Below are positions 52,723 to 60,764 of a DNA stretch of 64,000 bases, one piece after another. Under the pieces are notes generated by a model, which saw nothing but the letters and a program-made list of their open reading frames with translations, had not been told where the DNA came from and made no database searches. The first letter of the stretch is position 1, and each line of letters starts with the position of its first letter. Position numbers and translations under genes: made by a program. The stretch comes from an uncultured Bacilli bacterium (lineage in GTDB: Bacteria > Bacillota_I > Bacilli_A > RF39 > UBA660), in the NCBI GenBank assembly GCA_934119965.1, contig CAKOTA010000002.1, positions 1-64,000 on the forward strand, given 5' to 3'.

Positions 52723-53327
52723 GCCTTATATTCTTTATCTTTTAAATTTATTTTTATTGTTTTATTTGGAATATTAATTTCGGTACTTTCCTTATACTCA
52801 GTATTATATATTGATAATTTTATGTATTTTTGATTAATTAATGTTTCTACATCTACTGAGGAATTGTCTTGTAATTCATTATCTTCAGCATATCTTATAG
52901 CTGCTTGTTCAATAAAATCGTCAGTACTTATGTATGCATTATAAGAATATTTACTATTTTTTACCTCTCCTGTAATTTCATCTACTATATTTATGCAATC
53001 TATTATTACAAAGGTATTATGATCTTCGTCGTCAAATGTTCCGCCATTTATCGGATCAGTAACTTTTTCGTCTAAGTATGAATCATCTATTAATTCGTCT
53101 ATTGTTACTAACAATGAATCGTTCTCATTATTTGGAAAATGAGTATCATTTACATTGTCTGCTGCCCAACTCATGGCAGCGGATTTTATTGATCCTAAAT
53201 TTGTATCATATACTTGTTTTTTATAATCCTTTATACTCACTAAAATATTAGGGGTAACAATAAGTGCGATTATTGAAAGAATGACTAATGTTGTTACCAA
53301 TTCTATTAATGTAAATCCTTTTTTCAT
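52710..53327 (-). CDS. Type IV prepilin-like protein
   Basis: The 205-aa protein begins MKKGFTLIELVTTLVILS, a perfect class III prepilin signal with cleavage after Gly4, Phe at +1 and Glu at +5. A membrane helix (about 6-28) leads into a globular domain of 175 residues with acidic loops and two similar halves (each with Y-x-DD-x-Y-x-AY-like strands). Prepilin peptidase, assembly ATPase and membrane platform genes are absent from the window. It follows an SDR gene by one base and is closed by a terminator. Confidence 0.85.
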   Translation of the reverse strand: MKKGFTLIELVTTLVILSIIALIVTPNILVSIKDYKKQVYDTNLGSIKSAAMSWAADNVNDTHFPNNENDSLLVTIDELIDDSYLDEKVTDPINGGTFDDEDHNTFVIIDCINIVDEITGEVKNSKYSYNAYISTDDFIEQAAIRYAEDNELQDNSSVDVETLINQKYIKLSIYNTEYKESTEINIPNKTIKINLKDKEYKAVVK

Positions 53328-53328
53328 A

Positions 53329-54081
53329 TTATATTTCCTTTCTTTTTTGAATTTTATAATTTATTTTGTTCATTATTTTTCTAGGAATTAATTTTCCAAA
53401 GACAACTAATATTTGATTTTTAACACCTGGTATGATTATTGTTCTTCTTTGAAACATTTTTTTTATTGCGTATATAGCAACTTCATCAGGTTCCATTGCT
53501 TTAACACCAAATTTTATTTTTGCTTTTTTATTAAATTCAGTATTAACTGGTCCTGGGCATAACGCCCCTACATAAACTTTGCTTTTATTTTGTTTTAGTT
53601 CTTCATTTATTCCTTCTGTTAAATGCAAAACATAACTTTTAGTAGCATAATAACTAGACATTAATGGTCCTGTAAAAAATGCTGCCGTGGAAGCTGTGTT
53701 TAATATATATCCCTTGTCTTTTTTTGAAAAATCTTTTAAGAATAATTTAGTTAAAATATGAACTGTTTTAATATTAGTATTTATCATATCTAGCTCTTGT
53801 GTTAAATCGGTGTTTGTAAATTCTCCATATACTCCAAATCCGGCGTTATTTATTAATACATCTATATTATCATTTTTTACTTGTTCATATAGTTTATAAC
53901 AGTTTTCTTCTCTAGATAAATCTAAAGTGATAGTTTGAATATTGTTATTTAATTCATTTTTTGTTTCTAAAAGTTTTGCTTCTGTTTTAGCAACTAGGAT
54001 TAAGTCATAGCCTAATTTATCTAAGTATTTAGCAATTTCCTTACCTATTCCAGAAGATGCTCCAGTTATTAATGCTTTCAT
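53329..54081 (-). CDS. Short-chain dehydrogenase/reductase
   Basis: A 250-aa Rossmann enzyme with cofactor motif TGASSGIG (6-13), the NNAG segment (INNAGFGVYGEF), a Ser in the STAAFFTGP stretch and the catalytic YYATK. A C-terminal extension (RTIIIPGVKNQILVVFGKLI) resembles the DltE-like or YkvO-like SDR group. The substrate is unknown. It sits in an unusual place between rplQ and ecfA1, one base before the prepilin gene. Confidence 0.88.
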   Translation of the reverse strand: MKALITGASSGIGKEIAKYLDKLGYDLILVAKTEAKLLETKNELNNNIQTITLDLSREENCYKLYEQVKNDNIDVLINNAGFGVYGEFTNTDLTQELDMINTNIKTVHILTKLFLKDFSKKDKGYILNTASTAAFFTGPLMSSYYATKSYVLHLTEGINEELKQNKSKVYVGALCPGPVNTEFNKKAKIKFGVKAMEPDEVAIYAIKKMFQRRTIIIPGVKNQILVVFGKLIPRKIMNKINYKIQKRKEI

Positions 54082-54131
54082 ATAACCACCTATGTTTATA
54101 TTAATTATATCATTTTTTTTTATAAAAAAAA

Positions 54132-54149
54132 AGACACTATTTTGTGTCT
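54132..54149 (-). terminator. Terminator of the alpha ribosomal operon
   Basis: A stem AGACAC / GTGTCT with loop AAAATA, followed by TTTTTTTTT on the minus strand, overlaps the rplQ stop codon. It ends the long ribosomal transcript before the SDR gene. Confidence 0.9.
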
Positions 54150-54493
54150 CCTTCTACTAATTCGATTACTGCCATTAAAGCGTCATCACCTTGGCGTTCA
54201 TCTAATTTATAAATTCTAGTATATCCACCATTTCTAGATGCAAATCTAACTGCTAAATCATCAAATACTTTTTTAGTAGCAACATTATCGTTTTGCATAA
54301 AAGCTAATGCTTTTCTTCTTGAAACTAATGAACCATCTTTTCCATAAGTAATCATTTTATCAACAAATTTACGAACTTCTTTAGCTCTTGTTTCTGTTGT
54401 AACAATTCTTTCTTTTTTGATTAATTCTCTAGTTAAGTTAGCAAGCATGCTTCTTCTATGTTTGTTAGTGCGTCCTAATTTTCTATAAGCCAT
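54137..54493 (-). CDS. rplQ: 50S ribosomal protein L17
   Basis: The 118-aa protein opens AYRKLGRTNKHRRSMLANL and has RIVTTETRAKEVRKFVDKM and YTRIYKLDERQGDDALMAVI. The length is the bacterial norm. GGAGG precedes the ATG. It is the last gene of the alpha operon, 13 bases after rpoA. Confidence 0.97.
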   Translation of the reverse strand: MAYRKLGRTNKHRRSMLANLTRELIKKERIVTTETRAKEVRKFVDKMITYGKDGSLVSRRKALAFMQNDNVATKKVFDDLAVRFASRNGGYTRIYKLDERQGDDALMAVIELVEGDTK

Positions 54494-54506
54494 AATATCC
54501 TCCTAA

Positions 54507-55460
54507 CTAATCTTCATCACGGAATTTAAGACCCATATCTTTAATTTTGTCAATAACTTCTTTTAAAGATTTTTTACCTAAATTACGTATTTTCATCATT
54601 TCTAATTCTGTTTTTTCTGTTAAGTCACCTAAAGTATTAACTCCTGCTCTTTTTAAACAATTATAAGCTCTAACAGAGAAATCTAAATCATCAATTGATG
54701 TTTCTAATTTCTTAAGTTTAGAATCTTCTTGTTTAGCATTCATTACTCCAGTAGTATCAGCTATTTCACTTAAATCAGTGATAATATTTAAATGTTCAAT
54801 TAATATTTTAGCTCCTAATGCCATTGCGTCTTCAGGACGAATTGATCCATTTGTATAAACATTCATAATTAATTTGTCATAACTTGCATCTTGTCCAACA
54901 CGGGCATTATCAACTTCATAACTTATTCTCTCAATTGGAGAATATAAAGCATCAATTGGAATAAATCCTAATTTAGCTTTTTCAACATATTTTTTATTTT
55001 CAGGACTTGGAACATATCCTCTACCATTGGCAATGATAAATTCCATATCTAGTTTACCACCTTTTGATATAGTAGCTATTACTTGATCTGGATTTACAAT
55101 TTCAACTCCAGATTCAGCAACTATATCTGCTGCTGTTACAACTCTTTCTTCGTTTACAGAAAGGTGAGCTGTTACTTCTTCTTTATCAGTATTATTTTTT
55201 ATAACAACATTTTTTAAGTTTAAAACGATTGAAGTTACATCTTCTACAACTCCATCCATAGTTTGGAATTCGTGCATAACTCCATCAATTTTTACTGCTA
55301 CAATAGCACTACCTGGCATACTTGATAACATAACTCTTCTAAGTGCGTTACCTAAAGTTGTACCAAAACCTCTTTCTAAAGGTTCTAATTCAAATTTACC
55401 ATAATTATTATTTTCAATATAATCTGTTATTTTATAAATTGGTTTTTCAAAATTTAACAT
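54507..55460 (-). CDS. rpoA: RNA polymerase alpha subunit
   Basis: The 317-aa protein has the N-terminal assembly domain (1-230: ERGFGTTLGNALRRVMLSS) and the C-terminal promoter- and activator-contact domain (about 245-315: DLDFSVRAYNCLKRAGVNTL and LGKKSLKEVIDKIKDM). All landmarks and the length are normal. It follows rpsK by 22 bases. Confidence 0.98.
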   Translation of the reverse strand: MLNFEKPIYKITDYIENNNYGKFELEPLERGFGTTLGNALRRVMLSSMPGSAIVAVKIDGVMHEFQTMDGVVEDVTSIVLNLKNVVIKNNTDKEEVTAHLSVNEERVVTAADIVAESGVEIVNPDQVIATISKGGKLDMEFIIANGRGYVPSPENKKYVEKAKLGFIPIDALYSPIERISYEVDNARVGQDASYDKLIMNVYTNGSIRPEDAMALGAKILIEHLNIITDLSEIADTTGVMNAKQEDSKLKKLETSIDDLDFSVRAYNCLKRAGVNTLGDLTEKTELEMMKIRNLGKKSLKEVIDKIKDMGLKFRDED

Positions 55461-55482
55461 TTTTTAACACACTCCCCTTTCA

Positions 55483-55866
55483 TTATCCACGTGGACGTTT
55501 TGGTGGACGACATCCATTATGTGGTACAGGTGTTACATCTGTTATTGAAGAAATTTCAAGACCAGCTGTTTGTAATGAACGAATAGCTGTTTCACGTCCA
55601 GAACCTAATCCTTTAACAAAAACTTCTACTTTTCTCATTCCCATATCGTATGCTGCTTTACCAGCTGCTTCTGCTGACATACCTGCAGCGAATGGAGTAG
55701 ATTTTTTACTACCTTTAAATCCTAATGTTCCTGCTGAAGCCCAGCTAATTGCATTTCCTTCTGTGTCACTAATTGTTACAATAGTGTTATTGAATGTAGA
55801 ATGAACATAAGCTCTACCTTCAGGTACATTCTTTTTAACTTTACGTTTTCTTGGTTTGTAAGCCAT
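55483..55866 (-). CDS. rpsK: 30S ribosomal protein S11
   Basis: The 127-aa protein carries GRAYVHSTFNNTIVTISD, KKSTPFAAGMSAEAAGKAA and the C-terminal PVPHNGCRPPKRPRG. GGAGG precedes the ATG. It lies between rpsM and rpoA, the conserved order. Confidence 0.98.
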   Translation of the reverse strand: MAYKPRKRKVKKNVPEGRAYVHSTFNNTIVTISDTEGNAISWASAGTLGFKGSKKSTPFAAGMSAEAAGKAAYDMGMRKVEVFVKGLGSGRETAIRSLQTAGLEISSITDVTPVPHNGCRPPKRPRG

Positions 55867-55895
55867 ACTATATAACCTCCTTTTTTAATTAAGAA

Positions 55896-56261
55896 TTATT
55901 TTTTCTTATTTGCTACAGTTTTACCTTTACCTTTACGAGTTCTAGCATTTCTGTTAGTTCTTTGTCCTCTTACAGGTAAACCTTTTTTATGTCTAGTACC
56001 TTGATATGAGTTAATTTCCATTTTTGTTTTAATGTTCATATTAACTTCACGTCTTAAATCACCTTCGATTGTATAATTTTCAATTTGTTCACGAATACGA
56101 TTTAATTCGTCGTTATCTAAGCTACCAGCTCTCTTATTAACATCTACTTTTGCGTCATTTAATATTTTATTTGATAAACTTCTACCAATACCATAAATAT
56201 AAGTTAAGGCAATTTCAACTCTTTTATTATTTGGTATATCTACACCTTTAATACGTGCCAT
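55896..56261 (-). CDS. rpsM: 30S ribosomal protein S13
   Basis: The 121-aa protein opens ARIKGVDIPNNKRVEIALTY and includes RQEQIENY-type helices (EQIENYTIEGDLRREV) and the tail GLPVRGQRTNRNARTRKGKG. AGGAGG precedes the ATG. It follows rpmJ by 15 bases and may come under the structured leader between infA and rpmJ. Confidence 0.98.
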   Translation of the reverse strand: MARIKGVDIPNNKRVEIALTYIYGIGRSLSNKILNDAKVDVNKRAGSLDNDELNRIREQIENYTIEGDLRREVNMNIKTKMEINSYQGTRHKKGLPVRGQRTNRNARTRKGKGKTVANKKK

Positions 56262-56276
56262 AAAACACCTCCTATA

Positions 56277-56390
56277 TTAACCTTGTCTTTGTTTATGTTT
56301 AGGGTTTTCGCAAATTACCCTAACTGTACCTTTACGTTTAATTACTTTGCATTTATCGCATATTTTTTTTACTGATGCTCTTACTTTCAT
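56277..56390 (-). CDS. rpmJ: 50S ribosomal protein L36
   Basis: The 37-aa protein begins MKVRASVKKICDKCKVIKRK and ends with VICENPKHKQRQG. Its three Cys and one His (CxxC, then C and H) form the zinc-binding set of the C+ form. AGGAGGG lies 6 bases before the ATG, partly inside a small hairpin. It stands between infA and rpsM, as in other Bacillota. Confidence 0.96.
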   Translation of the reverse strand: MKVRASVKKICDKCKVIKRKGTVRVICENPKHKQRQG

Positions 56391-56395
56391 AAAAT

Positions 56396-56497
56396 CCCTC
56401 CTATTTTATAGGTTGTGCTCACATTTATTTAAACTGTACACCTAGTAAAATGCGAACTAATAATTCGGATTTTACTAGAAACGTGAGCCATACAGTT
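56396..56497 (-). promoter_or_regulatory. Structured leader between infA and rpmJ, possible pseudoknot
   Basis: The minus-strand RNA contains, in order: AACTGTA (a), GCTCAC (b), a 10-bp hairpin (CTAGTAAAAT / ATTTTACTAG, extended inside by CGAA/TTCG), then TACAGTT (a') and GTGAGC (b'). Since a pairs with a' and b with b', they cross and would give an H-type pseudoknot. A last small stem CCTAT/ATAGG covers part of the rpmJ ribosome-binding site. Strand a overlaps the infA stop codon. It looks like a translational control element for rpmJ-rpsM-rpsK-rpoA-rplQ. E. coli S4 controls rpsM through a pseudoknot at the same operon, but homology is not shown. Confidence 0.6.
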
Positions 56498-56759
56498 AAG
56501 CTTTTCTCCAAGTGATACGACCTTTTGTTAAATCGTATTCAGAGAGTTCAATAGTAACTGTGTCACCGGCTAATATTCTGATATAATTCATTCTTAATTT
56601 ACCAGACACATGAGCTGTAACTACATGCTTATTTTCTAATTCTACTCTAAATTGTCCACCTGGTAATACTTCTAATACTTTACCTTCAACTTCAATTGCA
56701 GAAGTATTTTTTTTCTCTTTTTCCACAACTTTTTTGTTATTAACATTTTTCTTTGGCAT
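56496..56759 (-). CDS. infA: Translation initiation factor IF-1 with N-terminal extension
   Basis: The 87-aa protein has the OB-fold IF-1 body (EVEGKVLEVLPGGQFRVELE, HVSGKLRMNYIRILAGD, YDLTKGRITWRK), preceded by a Lys/Asn-rich extension of about 16 residues that most IF-1 proteins lack. It binds the ribosomal A site during initiation. The start codon is supported by AGGTG upstream, and no later ATG with a site exists before the domain. It lies 4 bases after map. Confidence 0.95.
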   Translation of the reverse strand: MPKKNVNNKKVVEKEKKNTSAIEVEGKVLEVLPGGQFRVELENKHVVTAHVSGKLRMNYIRILAGDTVTIELSEYDLTKGRITWRKA

Positions 56760-56763
56760 ATTT

Positions 56764-57510
56764 TCACCTCTTTGTTAAAATTTCATATCCATCTTTTGTT
56801 ACTAAGACAGTATGTTCAAAATGAGCAGAAGGCAAATCGTCAGCTGTTACAATAGTCCAATCATCATCTAACATATAAATTTCTTCTGTACCTAGATTTA
56901 ACATTGGTTCTACGGCAATAACCATTCCTTCTTTTAATATAGGTCCAGTTCCTTTTTTACCATAGTTTGGAACGTCTGGGTCTTCGTGAACATCACTTCC
57001 AACTCCGTGTCCAACTAATTCTTTGACTACACCTAATTTATATTTTTTTGCAACCTCTGATACGGCATAACCAATATCTCCAACTCTAGCTCCAGCTTTA
57101 ATAACAGATAATCCAGCAAACAGTGATTCTTCTGTTTCTTTTAAAAGATCTAGGATTTCAGGCTTAACATTACCAACAGTATATGTCCAAGCTGAATCAC
57201 CATGATATCCTTTATAGCAAGCACCAATATCTAAAGTTACAATATCACCATCTTTTAATTTTCTATGTGATGGAATCCCGTGAACAACTTCTTCATTAAC
57301 TGAAATACATATTGTTCCCGGAAATCCATATAGACCTTTAAAAGAAGGGGTTGCATTTTGTTTTAAAATATAATCATTTGCCAGTTTATCTAATTCTAAA
57401 GTAGTTATTCCTGGCTTTATAAATTGTTTTAAGTAATTATGAGTTAAACCAACTATTTCGCCAGCTTTTCTCATTAATTCAATTTCTCTTTCAGATTTAA
57501 TCTTTATCAT
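56764..57510 (-). CDS. map: Type I methionine aminopeptidase
   Basis: The 248-aa metallo-enzyme removes the initiator Met. Ligand residues sit in GDIVTLDIGACYKGYHGD (Asp pair), VKELVGHGVGSDVHEDP (His), AVEPMLNLG (Glu) and FEHTVLVT (Glu). EEVVHGIPSHR is the substrate His region. The start overlaps the adk stop by one base. It belongs to the spc operon. Confidence 0.97.
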   Translation of the reverse strand: MIKIKSEREIELMRKAGEIVGLTHNYLKQFIKPGITTLELDKLANDYILKQNATPSFKGLYGFPGTICISVNEEVVHGIPSHRKLKDGDIVTLDIGACYKGYHGDSAWTYTVGNVKPEILDLLKETEESLFAGLSVIKAGARVGDIGYAVSEVAKKYKLGVVKELVGHGVGSDVHEDPDVPNYGKKGTGPILKEGMVIAVEPMLNLGTEEIYMLDDDWTIVTADDLPSAHFEHTVLVTKDGYEILTKR

Positions 57511-58145
57511 TAAGCACCTATAATATCTTCTATTTGTTTAAATATTTCATATTTATTTAGGCTACTATCTACAATATATAGTCTATCTTTATAATAGTCT
57601 AATAATGGTTTTGTTTCACTCATATAGGTATCAAATCTTTTATTAAATGTTTCTTCGTTATCATCATTTCTTTTTGATAATTCTATATTACAGTCATCAC
57701 AAATACCATTTGTTTTTGGCATACTTTCTTCTATTTGATCATTATAAACTTTTCCACAATTTGAACAAGATAATCTTCCTAAAATTCTTTTTGATGCAAT
57801 TTCTTTATTAATATCTAGATATATAACATAGTCGATTTTTTTGTTTATTTTTTCTAATAATTCATCAAATAATTTTGCTTGATTTACAGTTCTAGGAAAG
57901 CCATCAAATATATAACTCTTGTCATCTTTTATTTCATCTTTTATTAAATCTAAAATAAACTCATCACTAACAAGTTTACCTTGTCCGATTGTTTTTTTTA
58001 GTTCTATACTTTTTTCACTATTACTATTTATTACAGCTCTTATCAAATCTCCAGTAGATATATGTTTAATATCATATTTATTACATATCAACTCTGATTG
58101 AGTTCCTTTACCTGCGGCAGGTGGAGCAATTAATATAATATTCAT
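57510..58145 (-). CDS. adk: Adenylate kinase with zinc lid
   Basis: The 211-aa enzyme interconverts 2 ADP with ATP and AMP. The lid carries two zinc CxxC pairs (SCSNCGK and ICDDCN). STGDLIRA and FDGFPRTVNQA bind AMP. The P-loop is unusual, APPAAGKGT instead of GxPGAGKGT, so the first glycine and the fourth are alanines; the GKGT core is kept. It overlaps secY and map by one base on either side. Confidence 0.95.
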   Translation of the reverse strand: MNIILIAPPAAGKGTQSELICNKYDIKHISTGDLIRAVINSNSEKSIELKKTIGQGKLVSDEFILDLIKDEIKDDKSYIFDGFPRTVNQAKLFDELLEKINKKIDYVIYLDINKEIASKRILGRLSCSNCGKVYNDQIEESMPKTNGICDDCNIELSKRNDDNEETFNKRFDTYMSETKPLLDYYKDRLYIVDSSLNKYEIFKQIEDIIGA

Positions 58146-59413
58146 TATCTTCTTCTACCTCTTTGGAATTTACGAGCTTTTAATTCACTATCTATAACTT
58201 TGTAAGTATCTAGTGCGACACCTACAACAATTATTAATCCTGTTCCACCAATACGCATACTTGATGGTAGACTAGTCAACATACCAAATAATATTGGAAG
58301 TGCGGCTATAATTGATAGAGCAAATGCTCCAACTGTTGTTATTCTCTTTAAAACGGTTGAAATATAATTTTCAGTTTCTTCACCAGGTCTAATACCAGGA
58401 ATGAAACCTCCATCTTTATTTATTTTTTCAGCCATTTCTTTTGGTTTTAATTGGAAAAATGTATAAAAATAAGCAAATCCAAATATACATAATATATATA
58501 TTATAAAACCTGTTACTGATGTTGTAGTTAAATACTTATTAACAAATAATGTAAAACTTTCGTTTTTAATAAATCCTGCTAAGAAACCTGGAATTGATAT
58601 AAATGCTGATGCAAATATTACAGGCATTACTCCAGCTGAATTTAATTTAAATGGAATATAATTTTGTTTAGAACTTGTTATTGTTTTATTAGTATATTGA
58701 ATTGGTATTCTTCTTTCAGCGGATTCAACATATACAACACCAATAATTATTGCAATATATACTAATGTAAATAATACAAATTTTGTTACGCCTAATGCAA
58801 TTGTTTGAGCAGTTGTAGTTACAATGAATGTATCCCAAGCTGTTGTAAACATATTAGGTAGTGTTGCAATTATACCAGCCATAATTATTAATGATATACC
58901 ATTTCCTATACCTTTAACTGTAATTTGGTCACCAATCCATAATAGTAATGATGTTCCAGCAGTTAAGATAAGTGAAAATGTCATATAATCAGCTGGAGTT
59001 CCATTTTGTATGAATGCAAAAGAGAACATATATCCTTGAATAAATGATAAGGCAATTCCAACATATCTAGTTATTTGATTTAATTTTGTTCTACCTACAC
59101 CACCTTGATTTCTCAAATCAGTTAAGTAAGGTATTAATTCTGTTGCTTCTAACAATTGCATTATGATAGAAGCTGTAATGTATGGAGTAACACCTAGGGC
59201 GAATATTGAAAATTGCTCTAAGGCTCCACCACCCATCAAATTCATAAGTTCTAAAAATCCTAAATTACTTGTTCCTAAACTAGTTTTATCGATACCTGGT
59301 ACAATTATTGTTGTACCTAATTTAAATACAAATAAACATAAGAAAGTGAAATAAATTCTTTTTCTTAAATCTTTATTTGTGGGATTAAATATTTGCTTTA
59401 TATATGCAAACAT
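58145..59413 (-). CDS. secY: SecY protein-translocase channel subunit
   Basis: The 422-aa membrane protein has ten helices and the family landmarks LGTTIIVPGID, ITASIIMQLLE, QGGVGRTKLNQITRY, NAGVMPVIFA-like (NSAGVMPVIFASAF) and the cytoplasmic loop GIRPGEETENYI. It forms the channel through which SecA pushes preproteins. It follows rplO by one base and precedes adk, in spc-operon order. Confidence 0.98.
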   Translation of the reverse strand: MFAYIKQIFNPTNKDLRKRIYFTFLCLFVFKLGTTIIVPGIDKTSLGTSNLGFLELMNLMGGGALEQFSIFALGVTPYITASIIMQLLEATELIPYLTDLRNQGGVGRTKLNQITRYVGIALSFIQGYMFSFAFIQNGTPADYMTFSLILTAGTSLLLWIGDQITVKGIGNGISLIIMAGIIATLPNMFTTAWDTFIVTTTAQTIALGVTKFVLFTLVYIAIIIGVVYVESAERRIPIQYTNKTITSSKQNYIPFKLNSAGVMPVIFASAFISIPGFLAGFIKNESFTLFVNKYLTTTSVTGFIIYILCIFGFAYFYTFFQLKPKEMAEKINKDGGFIPGIRPGEETENYISTVLKRITTVGAFALSIIAALPILFGMLTSLPSSMRIGGTGLIIVVGVALDTYKVIDSELKARKFQRGRRR

Positions 59414-59414
59414 T

Positions 59415-59858
59415 TTAGATCACCTCTGCTTTTCCACCTAGTTTTTCTATTTGTTCTTTAGCAACATTAGAAAATTTATGTGCTTTAACAACTAATTTCT
59501 TTTCAAGTGTTCCGTTACCTAAAACTTTAACACCATCTAATTGATTTTTTAATATTCCCATTTCTTTTAATAATTCAGGTGTAATTTCTGAACCATTTTC
59601 AAATTTATTTAAATCACTTAAATTAATTACTGCATATGTAGTTTTAAATTTAGCATTAGAGAATCCTCTTTTAGGTAATCTTCTATATAATGGTAATTGT
59701 CCACCTTCAAATCCAGCTTTACGACTATAACCACTTCTAGCTTTTTGACCTTTTTCTCCTCTACCACTAGTTTTTCCTAATCCACTACCTGGTCCACGTC
59801 CAACTCTTTTACGAGTAGTAGTAGCACCATCATTTGGATATATTGTATGTAATTTCAT
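59415..59858 (-). CDS. rplO: 50S ribosomal protein L15
   Basis: The 147-aa protein starts KLHTIYPNDGATTTRKRVGR and has the Gly-rich GPGSGLGKTSGRGEKGQKAR and EGGQLPLYRRLPKRGF. Its start codon overlaps the rpsE stop, leaving no space for rpmD (L30), which usually lies between them. Confidence 0.97.
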   Translation of the reverse strand: MKLHTIYPNDGATTTRKRVGRGPGSGLGKTSGRGEKGQKARSGYSRKAGFEGGQLPLYRRLPKRGFSNAKFKTTYAVINLSDLNKFENGSEITPELLKEMGILKNQLDGVKVLGNGTLEKKLVVKAHKFSNVAKEQIEKLGGKAEVI

Positions 59859-60361
59859 TAAATTTCCTCTACTTTCTTACCACGTAATTCAGCAATATGT
59901 TCTACTGATTTTTGTGATTTTAAAGCTTCTAATGTTGCATATGCCATATTAATTTTTGTATTTGATCCAAGTGATTTTGATAAGATGTCTTTAACACCTG
60001 CTAATTCAAGTACGGCTCTAACAGGTCCACCTGCTTTAACTCCTGTACCTTTTCCAGCTGGTTTAAGCATAACTTTACTTGCTCCTCTTACACCAATTGC
60101 TTCATGGGAAATTGTTCTTTCATCAACTAATGCTACTTTTGTAACATTTTTTGTTGCAGCAGAAACAGCTTTTTTGATAGCGTCTGGTACTTCATTAGCT
60201 TTACCAGTTCCTAATCCAACTTTACCTTTTCTGTCTCCAACAACTACTGTTGCAGAAAAACGGAAATGACGACCACCTTTTGTTACTTTTGTAACTCTAC
60301 CAATATTAATTACTTGTTCTTCATATTGTTTTGGGCGTGGTTCTCTTCTTTTGTTTTCCAT
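59858..60361 (-). CDS. rpsE: 30S ribosomal protein S5
   Basis: The 167-aa protein carries INIGRVTKVTKGGRHFRFSA, GDRKGKVGLGTGKANEVPD and LKPAGKGTGVKAGGPVRAVL. The length is normal. A Shine-Dalgarno GAGG precedes the ATG. It follows rplR by 12 bases. Confidence 0.98.
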   Translation of the reverse strand: MENKRREPRPKQYEEQVINIGRVTKVTKGGRHFRFSATVVVGDRKGKVGLGTGKANEVPDAIKKAVSAATKNVTKVALVDERTISHEAIGVRGASKVMLKPAGKGTGVKAGGPVRAVLELAGVKDILSKSLGSNTKINMAYATLEALKSQKSVEHIAELRGKKVEEI

Positions 60362-60373
60362 AGTTACCCTCCT

Positions 60374-60736
60374 CTAGAATTCTAATCCATTTTCACGTGC
60401 TGCTTCTGCTAAAGCCTCTACACGTCCATGATATAGGTATCCACCTCTATCAAATGTTACTTTTGTAATTTTTGCTTTTTTAGCTCTTTTAGCAATTAAT
60501 TCACCAACTTTTTTAGCTGCTTCAATATTGCTACCATTTTCAAGCTTTAATTCTTTATCTATTGATGAAGCACTTACTAATGTAATTCCTTTTTCATCAT
60601 CGATAATTTGAGCAAAAATATTACTATTTGATCTAAAAACATTAAGTCTTGGAGTTTCGCTAGTTCCACTAACTTTAGCTCTAACACGTTCATGTCTAGC
60701 TTTACGTACTTCATTACGAGATACTTTATTAATCAT
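60374..60736 (-). CDS. rplR: 50S ribosomal protein L18
   Basis: The 120-aa protein has RLNVFRSNSNIFAQIIDDE and TFDRGGYLYHGRVEALAEAA near the C-terminus, and binds 5S rRNA with L5. GGAG precedes the ATG. It stands between rplF and rpsE. Confidence 0.98.
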   Translation of the reverse strand: MINKVSRNEVRKARHERVRAKVSGTSETPRLNVFRSNSNIFAQIIDDEKGITLVSASSIDKELKLENGSNIEAAKKVGELIAKRAKKAKITKVTFDRGGYLYHGRVEALAEAARENGLEF

Positions 60737-60764
60737 AGTTCTTACTCTCCTTTACTAAATTACA

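Noticed and set aside
55343..55804. 153-aa plus-strand frame over rpoA/rpsK
   Set aside because: It is an opposite-strand shadow of two highly conserved genes, without a ribosome-binding site.
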